Shown piece after piece: positions 12,040 to 22,299 of a DNA stretch of 64,000 bases; the first letter of the stretch is position 1; each line of letters begins with the position of its first letter. This stretch comes from Dromiciops gliroides (lineage: Eukaryota > Chordata > Mammalia > Microbiotheria > Microbiotheriidae). The DNA lies in NCBI RefSeq assembly GCF_019393635.1, contig NC_057861.1, positions 81,723,327 through 81,787,326 of the forward strand. The letters run 5' to 3'. The notes beneath the pieces are model-generated. The model made no database searches. It saw only the letters and a list, made by a program, of their open reading frames with translations, and was not told the origin of the DNA. A program made the position numbers and the translations under genes.

Positions 12040-13285
12040 AATGCATCCAAAACATGGAGGATTGCCAATTAAAAGTCAGGGAGATAAAAAACAGAAGGTA
12101 GAAGGAGAGAAAAAGAGAGACACTGAGTTTGGCTGGATCATAGAATGTGGGAGAAGAAGAATATGCTTCAATAAGGCTGAAACAATAGGTTGGGGTCAGG
12201 TTGTGAAGGACCTGAAAAGGAGTTTTATACTTTATGGCAGAGGCAATGCAAGCCCAGAGAGGGATCCGGCCAGATCTATACTTAAGGAAAATCATTTTGG
12301 CAGCTGTGTGGAGGATGAGAGAAGCTTGAGGCAGGCTCAGAAGTCAATTAAGATGGTGCTGCAATAACCTAGGTGTGAAATGATGGCCTTCTGACCCAAG
12401 AGGGTGGCTGTGTAAGTGGACAAAAGGTATCAGATTGGAGAGATGTAGGGAAGGAAAAAAGGGACCTTGCCTGATTAGCCACGGAGGGTGAGGGAGAGGG
12501 AGGAGTTGAGGACAATGCCAGGGTGAGAGCAGAAGAATGGTGAATCCTTTTTAAGAAAAAGGTAAGTTTGGAAAAGAGGTGGGTTTGGAGGGAAGGCTAA
12601 TGCTTTCTGTTTTAGACATGTGGACGTTGATTTCTATGGGAAAGACAGTTCGAAATGTCCAAAAGGAAGCTGGTCATGTGATATTGGAACTCAGAGAAGA
12701 GGCTGGGGCTGGATATATAGATCTGGGAGAAAATGGATACTAATTAAGCCCATTGGAGTAAATGAAGTTATCAAGGGAAGTGTGAGAGGAGAGCCCAGGA
12801 CAGAAACTTGGGGAACCCCCACAGATAGGGGGTTCGATGCGGATGAAAGGTCTGCCAAGGAGAATGAAGAGGAGTCAGCAGACAAGAAGTGAACCAAGAT
12901 AGGGTAATGAGACAAAATTCCAGAGAGAAGAAAGTTTCTAAGTGGGAGAGGGAGGCATGCAATGGCCAACAAAGCTGAAAAGTGAAAAAAGGATGATTGA
13001 CAAAAGGCCTTAATTCACCATGATGGAGTATTATATAACTTTGGAGAGAGCACTTTGGGTTGAATGATGAAGTCAGAAGCAAGACTGCAAAGAAGGGGGG
13101 GTGGTTGATGAGAGGAGAGGGCAAGAAGATCCCCAGTGAAGACAACAGTGAAAAGAGAACAACAACTACAAAATTGAAAGCTACAAAATTATAATAACCA
13201 AGCTTGTCCCTCCCTAAGAAGATTTGAGAACATTCCTCTCTCTGTTCTTTGCAGAGATAGGGAATGATGCGGGTTGAACAATGCA
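12040..13285 (-). mobile_element. L2 LINE ORF2 remnant (reverse transcriptase region), antisense
   Basis: On the - strand, pieces of the L2 reverse transcriptase can be read through frame breaks: 'LSVGVPQVSVLGSPL' near 12820-12780 matches the family's GVPQGSVLGP motif, and other frames hold 'LSWFTSCLL'. Upstream on the same strand come reversed landmarks 'aaaatcattttggcagctg' and 'gctgcaataacctaggtg'. The frames are broken throughout, so this is a fossil, not a gene. Confidence 0.75.
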
Positions 13286-13384
13286 TATAATTTCAGACTT
13301 ACCTAGTGTGTTATTTAGTTTTGCTGAGTTGCTTTTACTTTAAAAAAAATCTTTGTTATAAGAGCTATGGAGACAGAAATTATA

Positions 13385-13505
13385 CTGGATAGAGCTGGTC
13401 TTGAGGGCCTGGGAGTCTTGGGTTTGAATCCTACCTCTGACAAATAATAGCTACATGACCCTGGGCAAATCAGGTAATTTCTCAAGGCTATTGGCAACTC
13501 TCTAA
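13385..13505 (+). mobile_element. MIR-type SINE
   Basis: 'gcctgggagtcttgggtttg', 'aatcctacctctgacaaat', 'atgaccctgggcaaatcagg' in order. Confidence 0.75.
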
Positions 13506-13683
13506 GTGCCTAAATTCAGAGAAGGTGCTGACCTGCATTGGTAGGAGTAGTTTCCTTATCTGGCAGCTTTCTCTATAGCAATGAAATCACAGACCCAGTC
13601 CCCATTCCTATAAAAGTTATCTCTGGAAGAAGGTGAGGCAAAGGTTATCTAGGGAAATATAGGTGATGTAAAAGCAAAAGCCA

Positions 13684-13740
13684 TCCATCTATCCATCCAT
13701 CCATCTATCCATCCATCCATCTATCCATCCATCCATCTAT
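13684..13740. repeat. (ATCC/ATCT)n microsatellite
   Basis: Tetranucleotide run with regular ATCC-to-ATCT variants. Confidence 0.95.
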
Positions 13741-13749
13741 TTAAAGAAT

Positions 13750-14540
13750 GAGGTTTTGAACCTGATGACTGGGAAGATATCATTTCCTCCAAAGAGATAT
13801 AGAAGAGCTTGGAAGAGCAGTGGATTTAGTGGAGGAGGTCGAGTTTCATTTTGGACATGGTGATTCCAAGCTGACAACAATGCAGGTAGACACTGCTAGC
13901 AAGAACTTAGAAATATGGGGATGGAATTCAGGACAAGTGTAGAGATTTAGGGATCATCTGTTCAGGGATAATTGCACCCATGAGAGAAGATAAAGTCATC
14001 AAGAGCCAATATAAAGAAAGGCCAGGCAAGGGCTGAGGACTGAGCCTTAGGGGACACCCACACTCAGTAAGTGGGAAAAGGATGATGAGCCAGCAAGAGA
14101 GGCAAAGTAGCATCTGCCAAATGAATGACAGGGGATCCAGGAGAGAGTGATGTCACAGAAGCCAAAGGAGGCAGATATTTAGAAGGAAGAAGTAGTTGAC
14201 AGTGCCATAAGTTGGATAGAAGTCAAGTAAGATGAAGACCAAGAAAGGGCCATGGAACCTAGCCATTGAAAGAGCATGGGGTCAGGGCAGCTAGGTGCCC
14301 TAGTGGATAAAGCACCAGTCTTGGATTCAGGAGGACCTGAGTTCAAATGCAGGCTCAGACACTTGACACTTACTAGCTGTGTGACCCTGGGCAAGTCATT
14401 TAACCCTCATTGCCCTGAAAAAAAAGAAAAGAAAAAAGAAAGAGGATTGAGAGTTTTGGAAAGAGGAGTTTCAGTGAAGGAATGGGGTGGAGAAGTGAGG
14501 GAATGGTGGGGCATCAGAAGAGGAGAGTATGGATGACTTG
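13750..14540 (-). mobile_element. L2 LINE ORF2 remnant, antisense, split by a SINE
   Basis: It contains reversed L2 reverse-transcriptase landmarks: 'catcaagagccaatataaag', 'ctgagccttaggggacacc' (the GVPQGS position), 'gagagagtgatgtcacag' and 'gttgacagtgccataag' (the FDTVD position). A sense SINE interrupts it at about 14284-14437, and L2-like sequence resumes after it. Confidence 0.7.
14284..14437 (+). mobile_element. tRNA-derived SINE inside L2
   Basis: Head 'cagggcagctaggtgcccta', body 'gacacttgacacttactagc', tail of mixed A and AAAG. TSD unclear (possibly GAAAGAG). Confidence 0.9.
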
Positions 14541-14559
14541 CTAGAAGTTTGGCAGCATG

Positions 14560-14690
14560 ATAGTCAACAATATTAAGTGCTTATGATGTCCCAGGCACTT
14601 TGGAAAGTGCTGGGGATACAAGAAAAAGCAAAAATAGTTTCTCCCCAAGGAAGCTAACATTCTAATAGGTAAAACTCTACATGCATGAGT
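14560..14690 (-). mobile_element. L2 LINE 3' end, antisense
   Basis: 'caatattaagtgcttatgatg', 'cccaggcactttggaaagtgc', 'aaggaagctaacattctaat'. Confidence 0.75.
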
Positions 14691-14751
14691 TGGTTTCTAC
14701 ATAAAGTAGATGGAAGGTAACTTTAGAGAGGAAGGTACTACTAGCTACATG

Positions 14752-15003
14752 GCAGCTGGGTGGCATGGTGGATAAGGTCCAGGGCCTGGAGTCAGGAAGA
14801 CTCTCTGTGGGTTCAAATCTGGCCTCCGACACCAACTAGGTATGTGACCTTAGGTAAGTCACTTAACCCTGTCTGCTTCAGTTTCCTCATCTCTAAAATG
14901 ATCTTGAGAAGAAATGGCAAACCATCCCAGTACCTCTGCCAAGAAAACCCCAAATGAGGTCAAGAAAAGTCAGACACAACTGAAAATGACTGAACAACAA
15001 CAA
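14752..15003 (+). mobile_element. Long-form tRNA-derived SINE (ACTGAACAACAAC tail)
   Basis: Head 'ggcagctgggtggcatggtg', then a MIR-like middle ('cagtttcctcatctctaaaatg') and the 3' part 'ggcaaaccatcccagtacc' to 'actgaacaacaac'. This long form recurs at about 36600, 39700 (antisense) and 46598. Confidence 0.85.
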
Positions 15004-15004
15004 A

Positions 15005-15650
15005 TACTAGTACCTAAAGGTAACAAGGAACTCTTAAGAGTTGAAGGGAAGGAGAGAGAGAATTTCAGGCAGGGGAGACAGCCAGTACAAATGCACAGAG
15101 GTGGATGAAGATCGGCAAGGAGGCAGGGATAGTTAGACTATAGAGTGCATGAAGGAGAGCGCTGATAAACTCATGGTATGATAACTTGAAGGAACCTCAG
15201 ATCAAGTCACTTTTTATGAATAAAAAAAATCTGAGTGAGTCTGTAGACCCTGAAAAAGTGGCTGGTAAATAGGGAGAACTAAAGATGAGAGAGCTCCCAG
15301 AGAGAGAATAGAATGGGATGGAATCGAAGACCTGGTGAGAAAATTTGGCCATTCTCAGAGACTGGATTGAAGGAGGAGAGGATGGGGCAGAAGAGGGTTA
15401 AGGAATAGAGTGGTGGGGAGCTTCGAATGGATGGCCTTTATTTTCTCTATTAAGAATGGAGAATGATATTATCCTGTGTGAGAGTGGGAGCCAAGAGACA
15501 AGAGAAAATTTGAGAAACAATGACTGCAAAGAGCATGATGGTCAACCCTGAAAGAATAAAAGTGTCTCTGTGCAGACTCACAACCCAAGAAAATGGGGTC
15601 AGGAAGAGTTGGACAGAACTGAAAAGTGACTGAATAAGCACAAAAAAGTA
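15005..15650 (-). mobile_element. L2-like LINE remnant, antisense
   Basis: Purine-rich sense strand with reversed L2 3' landmarks ('gaatttcaggcaggggagac', 'ggcctttattttctctatt'). Strongly diverged; the family call is less sure than for the copies on either side. Confidence 0.45.
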
Positions 15651-16009
15651 AGGGTCCAGTTGAGATCAGATAAGGTGAATCTGTGATAAACTTAGCAAGC
15701 AGAGTCAAAAACTTTCTCCAATTGCGATAAGCTACATAGAAGTGGGAATGGATGAGGCCTGGGAGTAACCCAGGCTGAGGACTTGATTGGCAGAAAAATG
15801 GTGAGGGTAGCGTGAGGTTGGGGGAAGGGCTATTGTGTTGTGTTTGGCGGCAACACATTCAATGGTAGAAGACAATACAGAGTCACCCTGGCTAACTCTT
15901 GGATCAAGACTGTGAAGGGACTGATGTAAAACCGGATCTATAATAAGCAATGTACAAATACATTCTGTATCTGGTTAAAGTCCTGGTTGTGGCTCTATAG
16001 TGGCATTTA

Positions 16010-16610
16010 GAGAAGAGGGGTAGGGAGTGTTCACTCATTGGCAATAGTTTGGATCAAAGTAGACTTGGAGGGCTGGTGGCCCTGTCTAAGCCCTCGGGAG
16101 GTTTGGTTAGCACCTGGGACTAGGTTGGGGGATGCCACGGTGGCTGTATATGATGTATAAGTACCTTTTACTTTTGCTGCTTTCACTGGTTAGCATGAAA
16201 GTTCTGTGTCTGGTACAGCAGGTGGGAATGAGGGCAGGTGAAGGGGAGGTTGGAGGTAGCAGTGGTTTAATCTGGGAGTTGTGGGAGGAGGCTTTTGGTC
16301 ATAGTGACTGACATGCATGCATGATAGATGTATGAAAAGTATTGCTAACAAATTGGAGCAGACTGCTTTTTGAGGTGGCCTCGTCCTTGGAAGTCTCCAA
16401 GTTGAAGCTAGATGCCCACTTGCCTCGCATTTTGGAATGGGGATGGATGACTTTCAGGTATAGGTTGGAGTCAATGACTGCTAAATCCCCTGATGTCTCA
16501 TTCTTCAGTTTTGTGAAAAGAGACTGCTCAATGAAGAGGCAGGGGAGGATGTGGAAGGGGGCATTGCTGGGAGTATGCTGAATGCTCCTCCTGGTCTTGT
16601 GTTGTATTGG
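16010..16610. other. Intergenic sequence, nothing recognised
   Basis: No convincing repeat or splice-bounded reading frame. Open frames here lack any recognisable domain. Confidence 0.4.
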
Positions 16611-16615
16611 GTAGG

Positions 16616-16618
<3 letters not shown>

Positions 16619-16678
<60 letters not shown>
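16619..16678. repeat. (AC)n microsatellite
   Basis: About 29 uninterrupted AC units. Confidence 0.95.
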
Positions 16679-16679
<1 letters not shown>

Positions 16680-16769
16680 TTACTGAGCAAGCTAGAAATA
16701 ATATAAATCCACAATTTTACATTAGAGATTCGTGATTTCACATTCTGTCCAACTTTGTTTATAGAAATT

Positions 16770-16990
16770 TCTCTGTGTGTGTGTGTGTATATGTGTCTAT
16801 CTCTTTTTCTCTGTTTGTCTCTATCTCTGTTTCTGTCTCTTTTTCTTTGTCTGTCTGCCTATCTCTATCTCTGTTTTTCTGTCTGTCTCTCCCTCCCTCC
16901 CTCTCTCTCCCGTATTTCTTTATTTCTTTCTCTCCCCTCTCTATTTCTCTGTGTCTCTCCTCTCTTTCTCTCTCCCTTCATCACCCCTTC
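16770..16990. repeat. Pyrimidine-rich (CT/CTGT)n low-complexity tract
   Basis: About 220 bp of CTCT, CTGT and CCCT variants on the + strand. Apparent Ser/Leu/Phe-rich reading frames are by-products of this. Confidence 0.9.
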
Positions 16991-17559
16991 CTTTCTTCAT
17001 TAAATTCAGAATAAAGAAACAAAATGTAAAAGCAGAGACAGGAAGTGTTCATGGAAGCAATCTATTTCCTAGATTGGGGATTTTGTTAATGTTCAAATAA
17101 GAATTCTAGAGGGCAGAGACTAGCGAAAGGTAAAGACTGAGCCAACTCAGAAAGACCTTGTGAATAAAAGGTATCAGGGAAAGGCATCTTCACCTTATCA
17201 GAGCATGAATCTGTATCCCCGGGCGCTAGGCTTAGAGGAAGAAGGAGCCTGCTAGGCCAGATGGAGGTGGGAGGTGGATAATGGGCTTCTAAGTCCCTCA
17301 AAGCTGACGCCTTCAACTCAAAAGCTAAGGCTTGCTCGGCCCATCACTAGCCTGCAGCATTTTCTATCCCAGAATTGCAAAATATCAGACTCACAACATT
17401 TCAGAACCTCAATGCTTGGAAGGGGCCTCAGAAGTCTTCGGGTCCAGCCTGCATCCTAACTCTCCTCTGGATGGTCCTGGCATCCTTGGGCTCTCAGCTG
17501 TGGTTCCCTGGCTCCTGATAACTGAGACCATCTATCCTCTTCTCAAAGCAGCAGGGAGG

Positions 17560-18060
17560 GCTCGGGGCGCAAAAATCTCCGCCGTGGGGGTCTAGCATCT
17601 CCAGCCCCCCCCCCAGGAGTTTTCCCTGTGCCGTGTTCTTTGGGTACCGGAAGTACGAGAAGGTTCTGGATGGCACGCCTCTCCCAGAGGAGGAACTCCG
17701 CGCGCTTACGCAAGAGGATGAGTTCAGGTTGGCTGGCGTAGCTATCTATATCCCCAGCTGCCTTGTATGGGCACTGGTTCCGCTCCCCTCTGAGTGACTG
17801 GCACATTCCCCAGCTATTTCGAGCTGTTTCCACCCCATGTTATTTTTAGTCCCTGGAAAGACTTCTCGGAGAGCCAGCGGTAGCAGGAACCCTCGAGAAA
17901 GCTCATCAACCTGGCACGGGATGCGGGGGAAGATCAACAGGCAGGAGGCTGACAGCCGAGAGAGGGAGTGTGGGAGGAACTGGGGCGGGGAGGGGGGGGG
18001 GGGAATACAGCCTATTTCATTCAAGGCTTCTGTTCCGCAAGCTCCCATCACCACCCGCTT
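17560..18060. promoter_or_regulatory. CpG-rich patch, candidate CpG island
   Basis: CpG dinucleotides are clearly denser here than in the surrounding intergenic DNA (for example 'ggcgc', 'ccgccg', 'ccgcgcgc', 'gcgg', 'ggcggggagg'). A G-rich run at 17983-18003 could bind Sp1-type factors or form a G-quadruplex. No known promoter is identified; the call rests on composition alone. Confidence 0.4.
17618..17797 (+). CDS. Unidentified codon-like open segment, possible exon
   Basis: After a C-rich tract and 'cccag' (a possible splice acceptor ending at 17616), a frame with no start codon stays open for 59 codons to TGA. It begins SFPCAVFFGYRKYEK, continues VLDGTPLPEEELRALT, then QEDEFR and LAGVAIYIPSCLVWALV. 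The third codon positions are G/C-rich and the peptide has charged, low-repeat composition followed by a hydrophobic stretch. 'TTCAG|gttggc' at 17728-17734 could be a weak donor. I do not recognise the family. It could be a real exon, a decayed gene copy or chance in GC-rich DNA. Confidence 0.2.
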   Translation, partial: SFPCAVFFGYRKYEKVLDGTPLPEEELRALTQEDEFRLAGVAIYIPSCLVWALVPLPSE

Positions 18061-18448
18061 GACCCCTGCCACTCATTCCTCCATCCCTGTTTGCTCCCCT
18101 CATCTTGGGGGAAAGAGTATTCATTGGCTTTGGAATCAGGCATGCATAGTTCTCTCATTTATTACCTTTGTGGGATGGGGTCCAGACCTGGATTTCATTG
18201 GTGTAAGGAACCACCAGATGAGGAGAAGATCACCACCTTCTCTACCATTTTGAGCAGTGTCTGGAGCCTTGAGAGATTCGATGACTTGCCTGGGGTCGCA
18301 CAGCCTTCACCTGTTAGAAGCGTTCCTACTTTGAGGCTAGCCCTTCAAACCCCACGCCTCGTTATCCCGTGTGACCCTGGGAAAATGACTTCATTTCTCA
18401 CCACCTCAGTGTTCTCTCTCCTGCGAGATCAAGGGGTGGGATTAAATC

Positions 18449-18658
18449 AAAGGTTCTTAATGGGGGGTCCGTGTACCAGATTTCAAGGGTTGGTGAATTT
18501 GGAAGGGAAAAAAAATACAACTATTTCAAGATAATTGGTTTCCTTTGTATTCCTATGAATTTTATTTTCTACATTTGAAAACATTATTCCATGAAAGGAT
18601 CCATAGATTTCACCAAAGGGCTTCCTTGAACACACATAAAAAGTTAAGAACCCCTTGA
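18449..18658. mobile_element. hAT-like non-autonomous DNA transposon
   Basis: Ends are inverted: 'aaggttcttaa' at the left and 'ttaagaacccctt' at the right. Internal 'ggtccgtgtaccag' and 'aaaggatccatagatttcacc' resemble the common 'ggttcttaacc...catggacccc' hAT family. An 8-bp target duplication was not resolved. Confidence 0.6.
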
Positions 18659-18721
18659 TTAGATGAAGCCCTAGGTCCCTGCCAAATCCAAACCTTGCCA
18701 TTTATCTTGTGTAGACCTCCC

Positions 18722-18995
18722 AGGGGCAGCTAGGTATCACAGTGGATAGATAACTGGCCCTGAAGTTGTGAGAACCTGAGTTCAAATCTTATCTCAGATA
18801 CTTACTAGCTATGTGACCCTGGACAAGTTACTTAACCTCGATGGCCTTAAACATCCGGGGCCATCTCCACTCGTCCTGATCTATAACTTGCCACTGCACC
18901 CAGATGGCTCTGGAGGAGAAATCCAATTCATTACGAGTCATGACATCACCCAATAAATATCATGGTCCTTTTTGAGAATGAAGGACAAACAACAA
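18722..18995 (+). mobile_element. Composite tRNA-derived SINE (GTCATGACATCAC 3' end)
   Basis: Head 'ggggcagctaggtatcacag', middle 'ggggccatctccactcgtcc', 3' part 'gagtcatgacatcaccc' and 'gagaatgaaggacaaacaac'. The same composite recurs at 42064 and, reversed, at 22886. Confidence 0.88.
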
Positions 18996-19049
18996 TAGAC
19001 TCCCCATCTCAGCTCACCATGGGTGGGCCTGGTAGATAATTCCACCCAG

Positions 19050-19185
19050 GGGGGCAGGTAGGTAGCACAGTGGATAAAGCACCGGCCCTGGATTCGGGAG
19101 GACCTGAGTTCAAATTCAGCCTCAGAAACTTACACTTACTAGCTGTGTGACCCTGGGCAAGTCACTTAACCCTCAATGCCCAGAA

Positions 19186-19256
<71 letters not shown>

Positions 19257-19457
19257 GAGGGAGGGAGGGAGGGAGGGAGGGAGGGAGGGAGGGAGGGAGG
19301 GAGGGAAGGAAGGAAGGAAGGAAGGAAGGAAGGAAGGAAGGAAGGAAGGAAGGAAGGAAGGAAGGAAGGAAGGAAGGAAGGAAGGAAGGAAGGAAGGAAG
19401 GAAGGAAGGAAGGAAGGAAGGAAGGAAGGAAGGAAGGAAGGAAGGAAGAGAAAAAAA
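19050..19457 (+). mobile_element. tRNA-derived SINE with hugely expanded tetranucleotide tail
   Basis: TSD ATAATTCCACCCAG is exact at 19036-19049 and 19458-19471, so the whole interval is one insertion. The SINE body ends near 19182; the remaining 275 bp is the expanded tail. Confidence 0.96.
19183..19457. repeat. (AAAG)n(GGGA)n(GGAA)n compound microsatellite
   Basis: Three successive pure-purine tetranucleotide blocks: AAAG to about 19256, GGAG/GGGA to about 19304, GGAA to about 19447, then poly(A). It yields long low-complexity reading frames on both strands that are not genes. Confidence 0.97.
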
Positions 19458-20084
19458 ATAATTCCACCCAGACAGGAGGTATTTTCCTTCCCACTCTAAG
19501 GAACTTAATAACTTCTAGTCTTAGCTCTGCCACTGAGTTTCTGTGTGGTCATGGGTCATTCATTTCCCCCTCCTGGGACTCATCCACCTCTTGTGCAAAT
19601 TGTCTAATTTGTACTAATTTGTCTCTCTGGCCCCATGAAGCCCTGACGTCTGACTCAGTGGCCCTTTGAAGGACCCTATATTTACTTGCCCAGAGTGGTC
19701 CAAATGACCCACAGTATGGATCAGCCTCAGGCAGACCCGCCAAGAATGTCCAGCTACTGGATCCATTAAGCAAGATCTTTTCTTGCCCTGACCTTTTCAG
19801 GCAGCTTCTGCCACTGGACGAATCACCCTCCATCTAGTCTGGTTTGGAACCACTGACAAATCTAAGTAGCCACACTCCTCAAGAGTCAGTAATGCCCCTT
19901 ACCTTCAGAGGTGCTGCTTGTTTAGCTTGGCTAATTCCCTGTTCATGATTCTCGGCTAGCCATCACCACTCCCCTTAAGGGCAGTTTCTTCACATAGAAA
20001 CTGATACTGAGCCATGACACCAGTCACTGTCCAGAGGCAGTTGAACTGCCAAGGAAAGAGACAGCTGGTGGATGAAATGAAGAG

Positions 20085-20330
20085 CACACTGAGCTGGGAG
20101 TCAGGAAGATCTGAGATCAAATCTGGTTTCAGATACTTACTATCTGTGTGATCCTGGGTAAGTCACTTAACTTCTGTTTGCCTCAGTTTCCTCAATTGTA
20201 AAATGGGGATAATAACAGCATCTACCCCTCATGTTTGTTGGGAGGATCAAATGAGATAATATTTGTTGTTTTTATTAAGTCCTTAGCATAGTGCCCTGCA
20301 CATGGTAGGTACTATTTAAATGCTTTAAAA
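20085..20330 (+). mobile_element. MIR SINE
   Basis: 'gatcaaatctggtttcag', 'tgtgatcctgggtaagtcac', 'tgcctcagtttcctcaattg', 'aggatcaaatgagataata' in order. Confidence 0.9.
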
Positions 20331-20429
20331 AAAAAACTTCCCTTCCCCTCAACAGCTGCTAAGGAGGACATCACCCTCTTTCCCATGCCTGTGCTGTCTG
20401 CAGGTAGCAAATAATTACTCCATAACTTC

Positions 20430-20795
20430 CTTTTAATCTAGCCAAACTCTTCTTGCCGTTCCTCATGAATAAAACTCCATTTCCCATCTCTGTGTCTCTG
20501 CAGGCTGTCCCCGTGCCTATAATACCCGCCCTTCTCACCTTCACTGCTTAGAATCCCTATTTAATTCAAAGCTCAGCTCAAGGGCCATCTGCTACACAAG
20601 CCATTTCAATTCCCATAGCTGCTAATCCCTACTTCTCTATCCTCCCCCCCCCCAGTTACCTTAAATCTATTTTTACTATACCTATGCATGTACCTGTTGT
20701 CTCCCCAAATAGAGCTTCTTGAGAACAGGGCTTGTTTCACTGACATAGTGCTTGGCTTATGGCAAGCACTTAAATGTTTGTTGACTGGTTCATTC
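20430..20795 (+). mobile_element. L2 LINE 3' end
   Basis: 'aattcaaagctcagctcaag', 'atgtacctgttgtctcccc', 'gagcttcttgagaacagggc', 'ggcaagcacttaaatgtttg'. Confidence 0.85.
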
Positions 20796-20879
20796 ATTCC
20801 CATGTGCCTAGGCTACCTACAAGCAGTATCAAAATGTAAAGAGAGCCAGAGCTGCCTGGATGGTGTCCCCTAGCCTGGC

Positions 20880-21630
20880 TCTGAGAGTGGGGGAGGGAAA
20901 ATGAAAGATTCAGAGGAGACCACCCTGTGGCAGAGCAGGGGATCAGGTTACCTAAGCAGATTTACCTTTGTGTTTGTATTTGTGTCTGGGTCCCCCTGTG
21001 TTGGACAAGACCTTGGGTAAATTTTGCCTGATGGGCTCTGAGATGCTTGCGGTTCAGGGCTCTGAAAATGTCAATAATCCAGGTGAGAGAAATGGTGTGT
21101 CCTCCTCAGAAGGCAGGATACATTATTCAAGTCCTGGGGTTTTCTCCCCTCTCCCCATCTCCACCAATTCTTTCCTTTTTCCTTCTGAGTTAACAGTTAA
21201 CCAGTAGAGCAATTTCCTCTCAGATAAGAACAAACTACATAATTCAAGCCCTAAAGGCTTATCCCCACTCCCCAAAATTTTCCTTCCTTTCCCTGCTGAG
21301 TCAACAGAGGTTTTCTGAAGTTAAATAGCAAAGAATAGTAAAAATCTCAGGGTCTGGTTGTCCACGGGGTGGGGGCAGCAGTGGTGCCACATCTGGTGGT
21401 GGGTGGTCTACATGTTTAGAAGTGTTGAGTAGAATGTGAACCCAGATGGGGAAGGGACCTTGCATCAGCTCTAGGATAAAAGAGGAACTTTACTGGGGCA
21501 AGGCGCACCACTCCTCTGGAGTGCCTGCCCTTTCTTGCAAGATCATAATAAAATGGCCTTCCTACTTTGCACCAGACTGGGAGTTGTACCTCAGTTTACC
21601 TGTTTCTAAAATAGGGAAAAGATAACCCTT
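20880..21630 (+). mobile_element. LTR-like element (boundaries not resolved)
   Basis: A TATA-like 'aggataaaagagg' (about 21473) is followed about 60 bp on by 'tcttgcaagatcataataaaatgg' with AATAAA, then a C/T-rich end 'ctactttgcaccagactggg'. This order is that of a retroviral U3-R-U5. A duplicated unit of about 100 bp lies in the U3-like part. No TG...CA ends with matching flanks were found, so the extent is approximate. Confidence 0.45.
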
Positions 21631-21659
21631 CATTTCAATGTCAGAAATCGCTATTCCAT

Positions 21660-21850
21660 ATTATCATAGCATTGCTGAACTTAGAGCTGAGAGAGAAGTT
21701 AGAATCTAAGTTCTCCTCATTTTAGAGATTAGGAAATAAAGAGGGTTTGTAAAAATTTACCCAAAGTAGCACTTGTAGGTTGCAGAGGCAAGATTCAATC
21801 CAAGGTCTTCTGATCTCAAACTCATTGCTCTTTCCAACACAATGCATTAT
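21660..21850 (-). mobile_element. MIR-type SINE, antisense
   Basis: 'catagcattgctgaacttagagctgag', 'ctcctcattttagagattagg', 'gcaagattcaatccaaggtc'. Diverged. Confidence 0.6.
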
Positions 21851-22138
21851 TTCTTGAAAGGTAGCACTGTCAAGTTGGAAATGCTTGGCCACAGACCAGC
21901 CCCACCAAGTTTAGTGTGTGGCTCATCCCCCAAATGACCCACCACTACAAAGAGAGTCCTTTGGGCCACAGCAAGTCATGAATACTTTACCAAAGCATGG
22001 ACAAGTTTTTCATCAGGATCAGTAGAGAGAGCAGGGCAATCAATGACCTTTTGGGATATGAAATATATACAAAAGCCACACATCTCTTTAAACTTCACAC
22101 TTGAAAAGGTCTGGGTCATTGACTATAAAGATATAATA

Positions 22139-22299
22139 AAGGGAGCAGCTAGGTAGCACAGTGGATAAAGCACTGGCCCTGGATTCAGGAGGACCTGAGT
22201 TCAAATCCGGCCTCGGACACTTGACACTTACTAGCTGTGTGATCTAGGGCAAGTCACTTAACCCTCATTGCCCAAGCAAAAAACAAACAAACAAACAAA
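22139..22299 (+). mobile_element. tRNA-derived SINE, 15-bp TSD
   Basis: Head 'gggagcagctaggtagcacag', tail (AAAC)n. TSD TATAAAGATATAATA at 22124-22138 and TATAAAGACATAATA at 22300-22314 (one mismatch). Confidence 0.95.

Noticed and set aside
12771..13286. 171-codon open frame on the - strand
   Set aside because: It lies wholly in an antisense L2 ORF2 remnant; only scraps of the RT motif are in any one frame.
13684..13740. CRISPR-like regular repeats
   Set aside because: Simple tetranucleotide microsatellite without spacers, in a vertebrate genome.
17968..18534. 188-codon open frame on the + strand
   Set aside because: It runs from a G-rich tract into MIR-like and hAT-like sequence; no domain and no splice or start context.
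19147..19533. Lys/Glu/Gly/Arg-rich and Ser/Phe/Leu-rich open frames of about 105-123 codons
   Set aside because: They are translations of the tetranucleotide tail of a SINE. The same applies to the poly-Leu/poly-Arg frames at 8875-9181 and the frames at 31589-32059.
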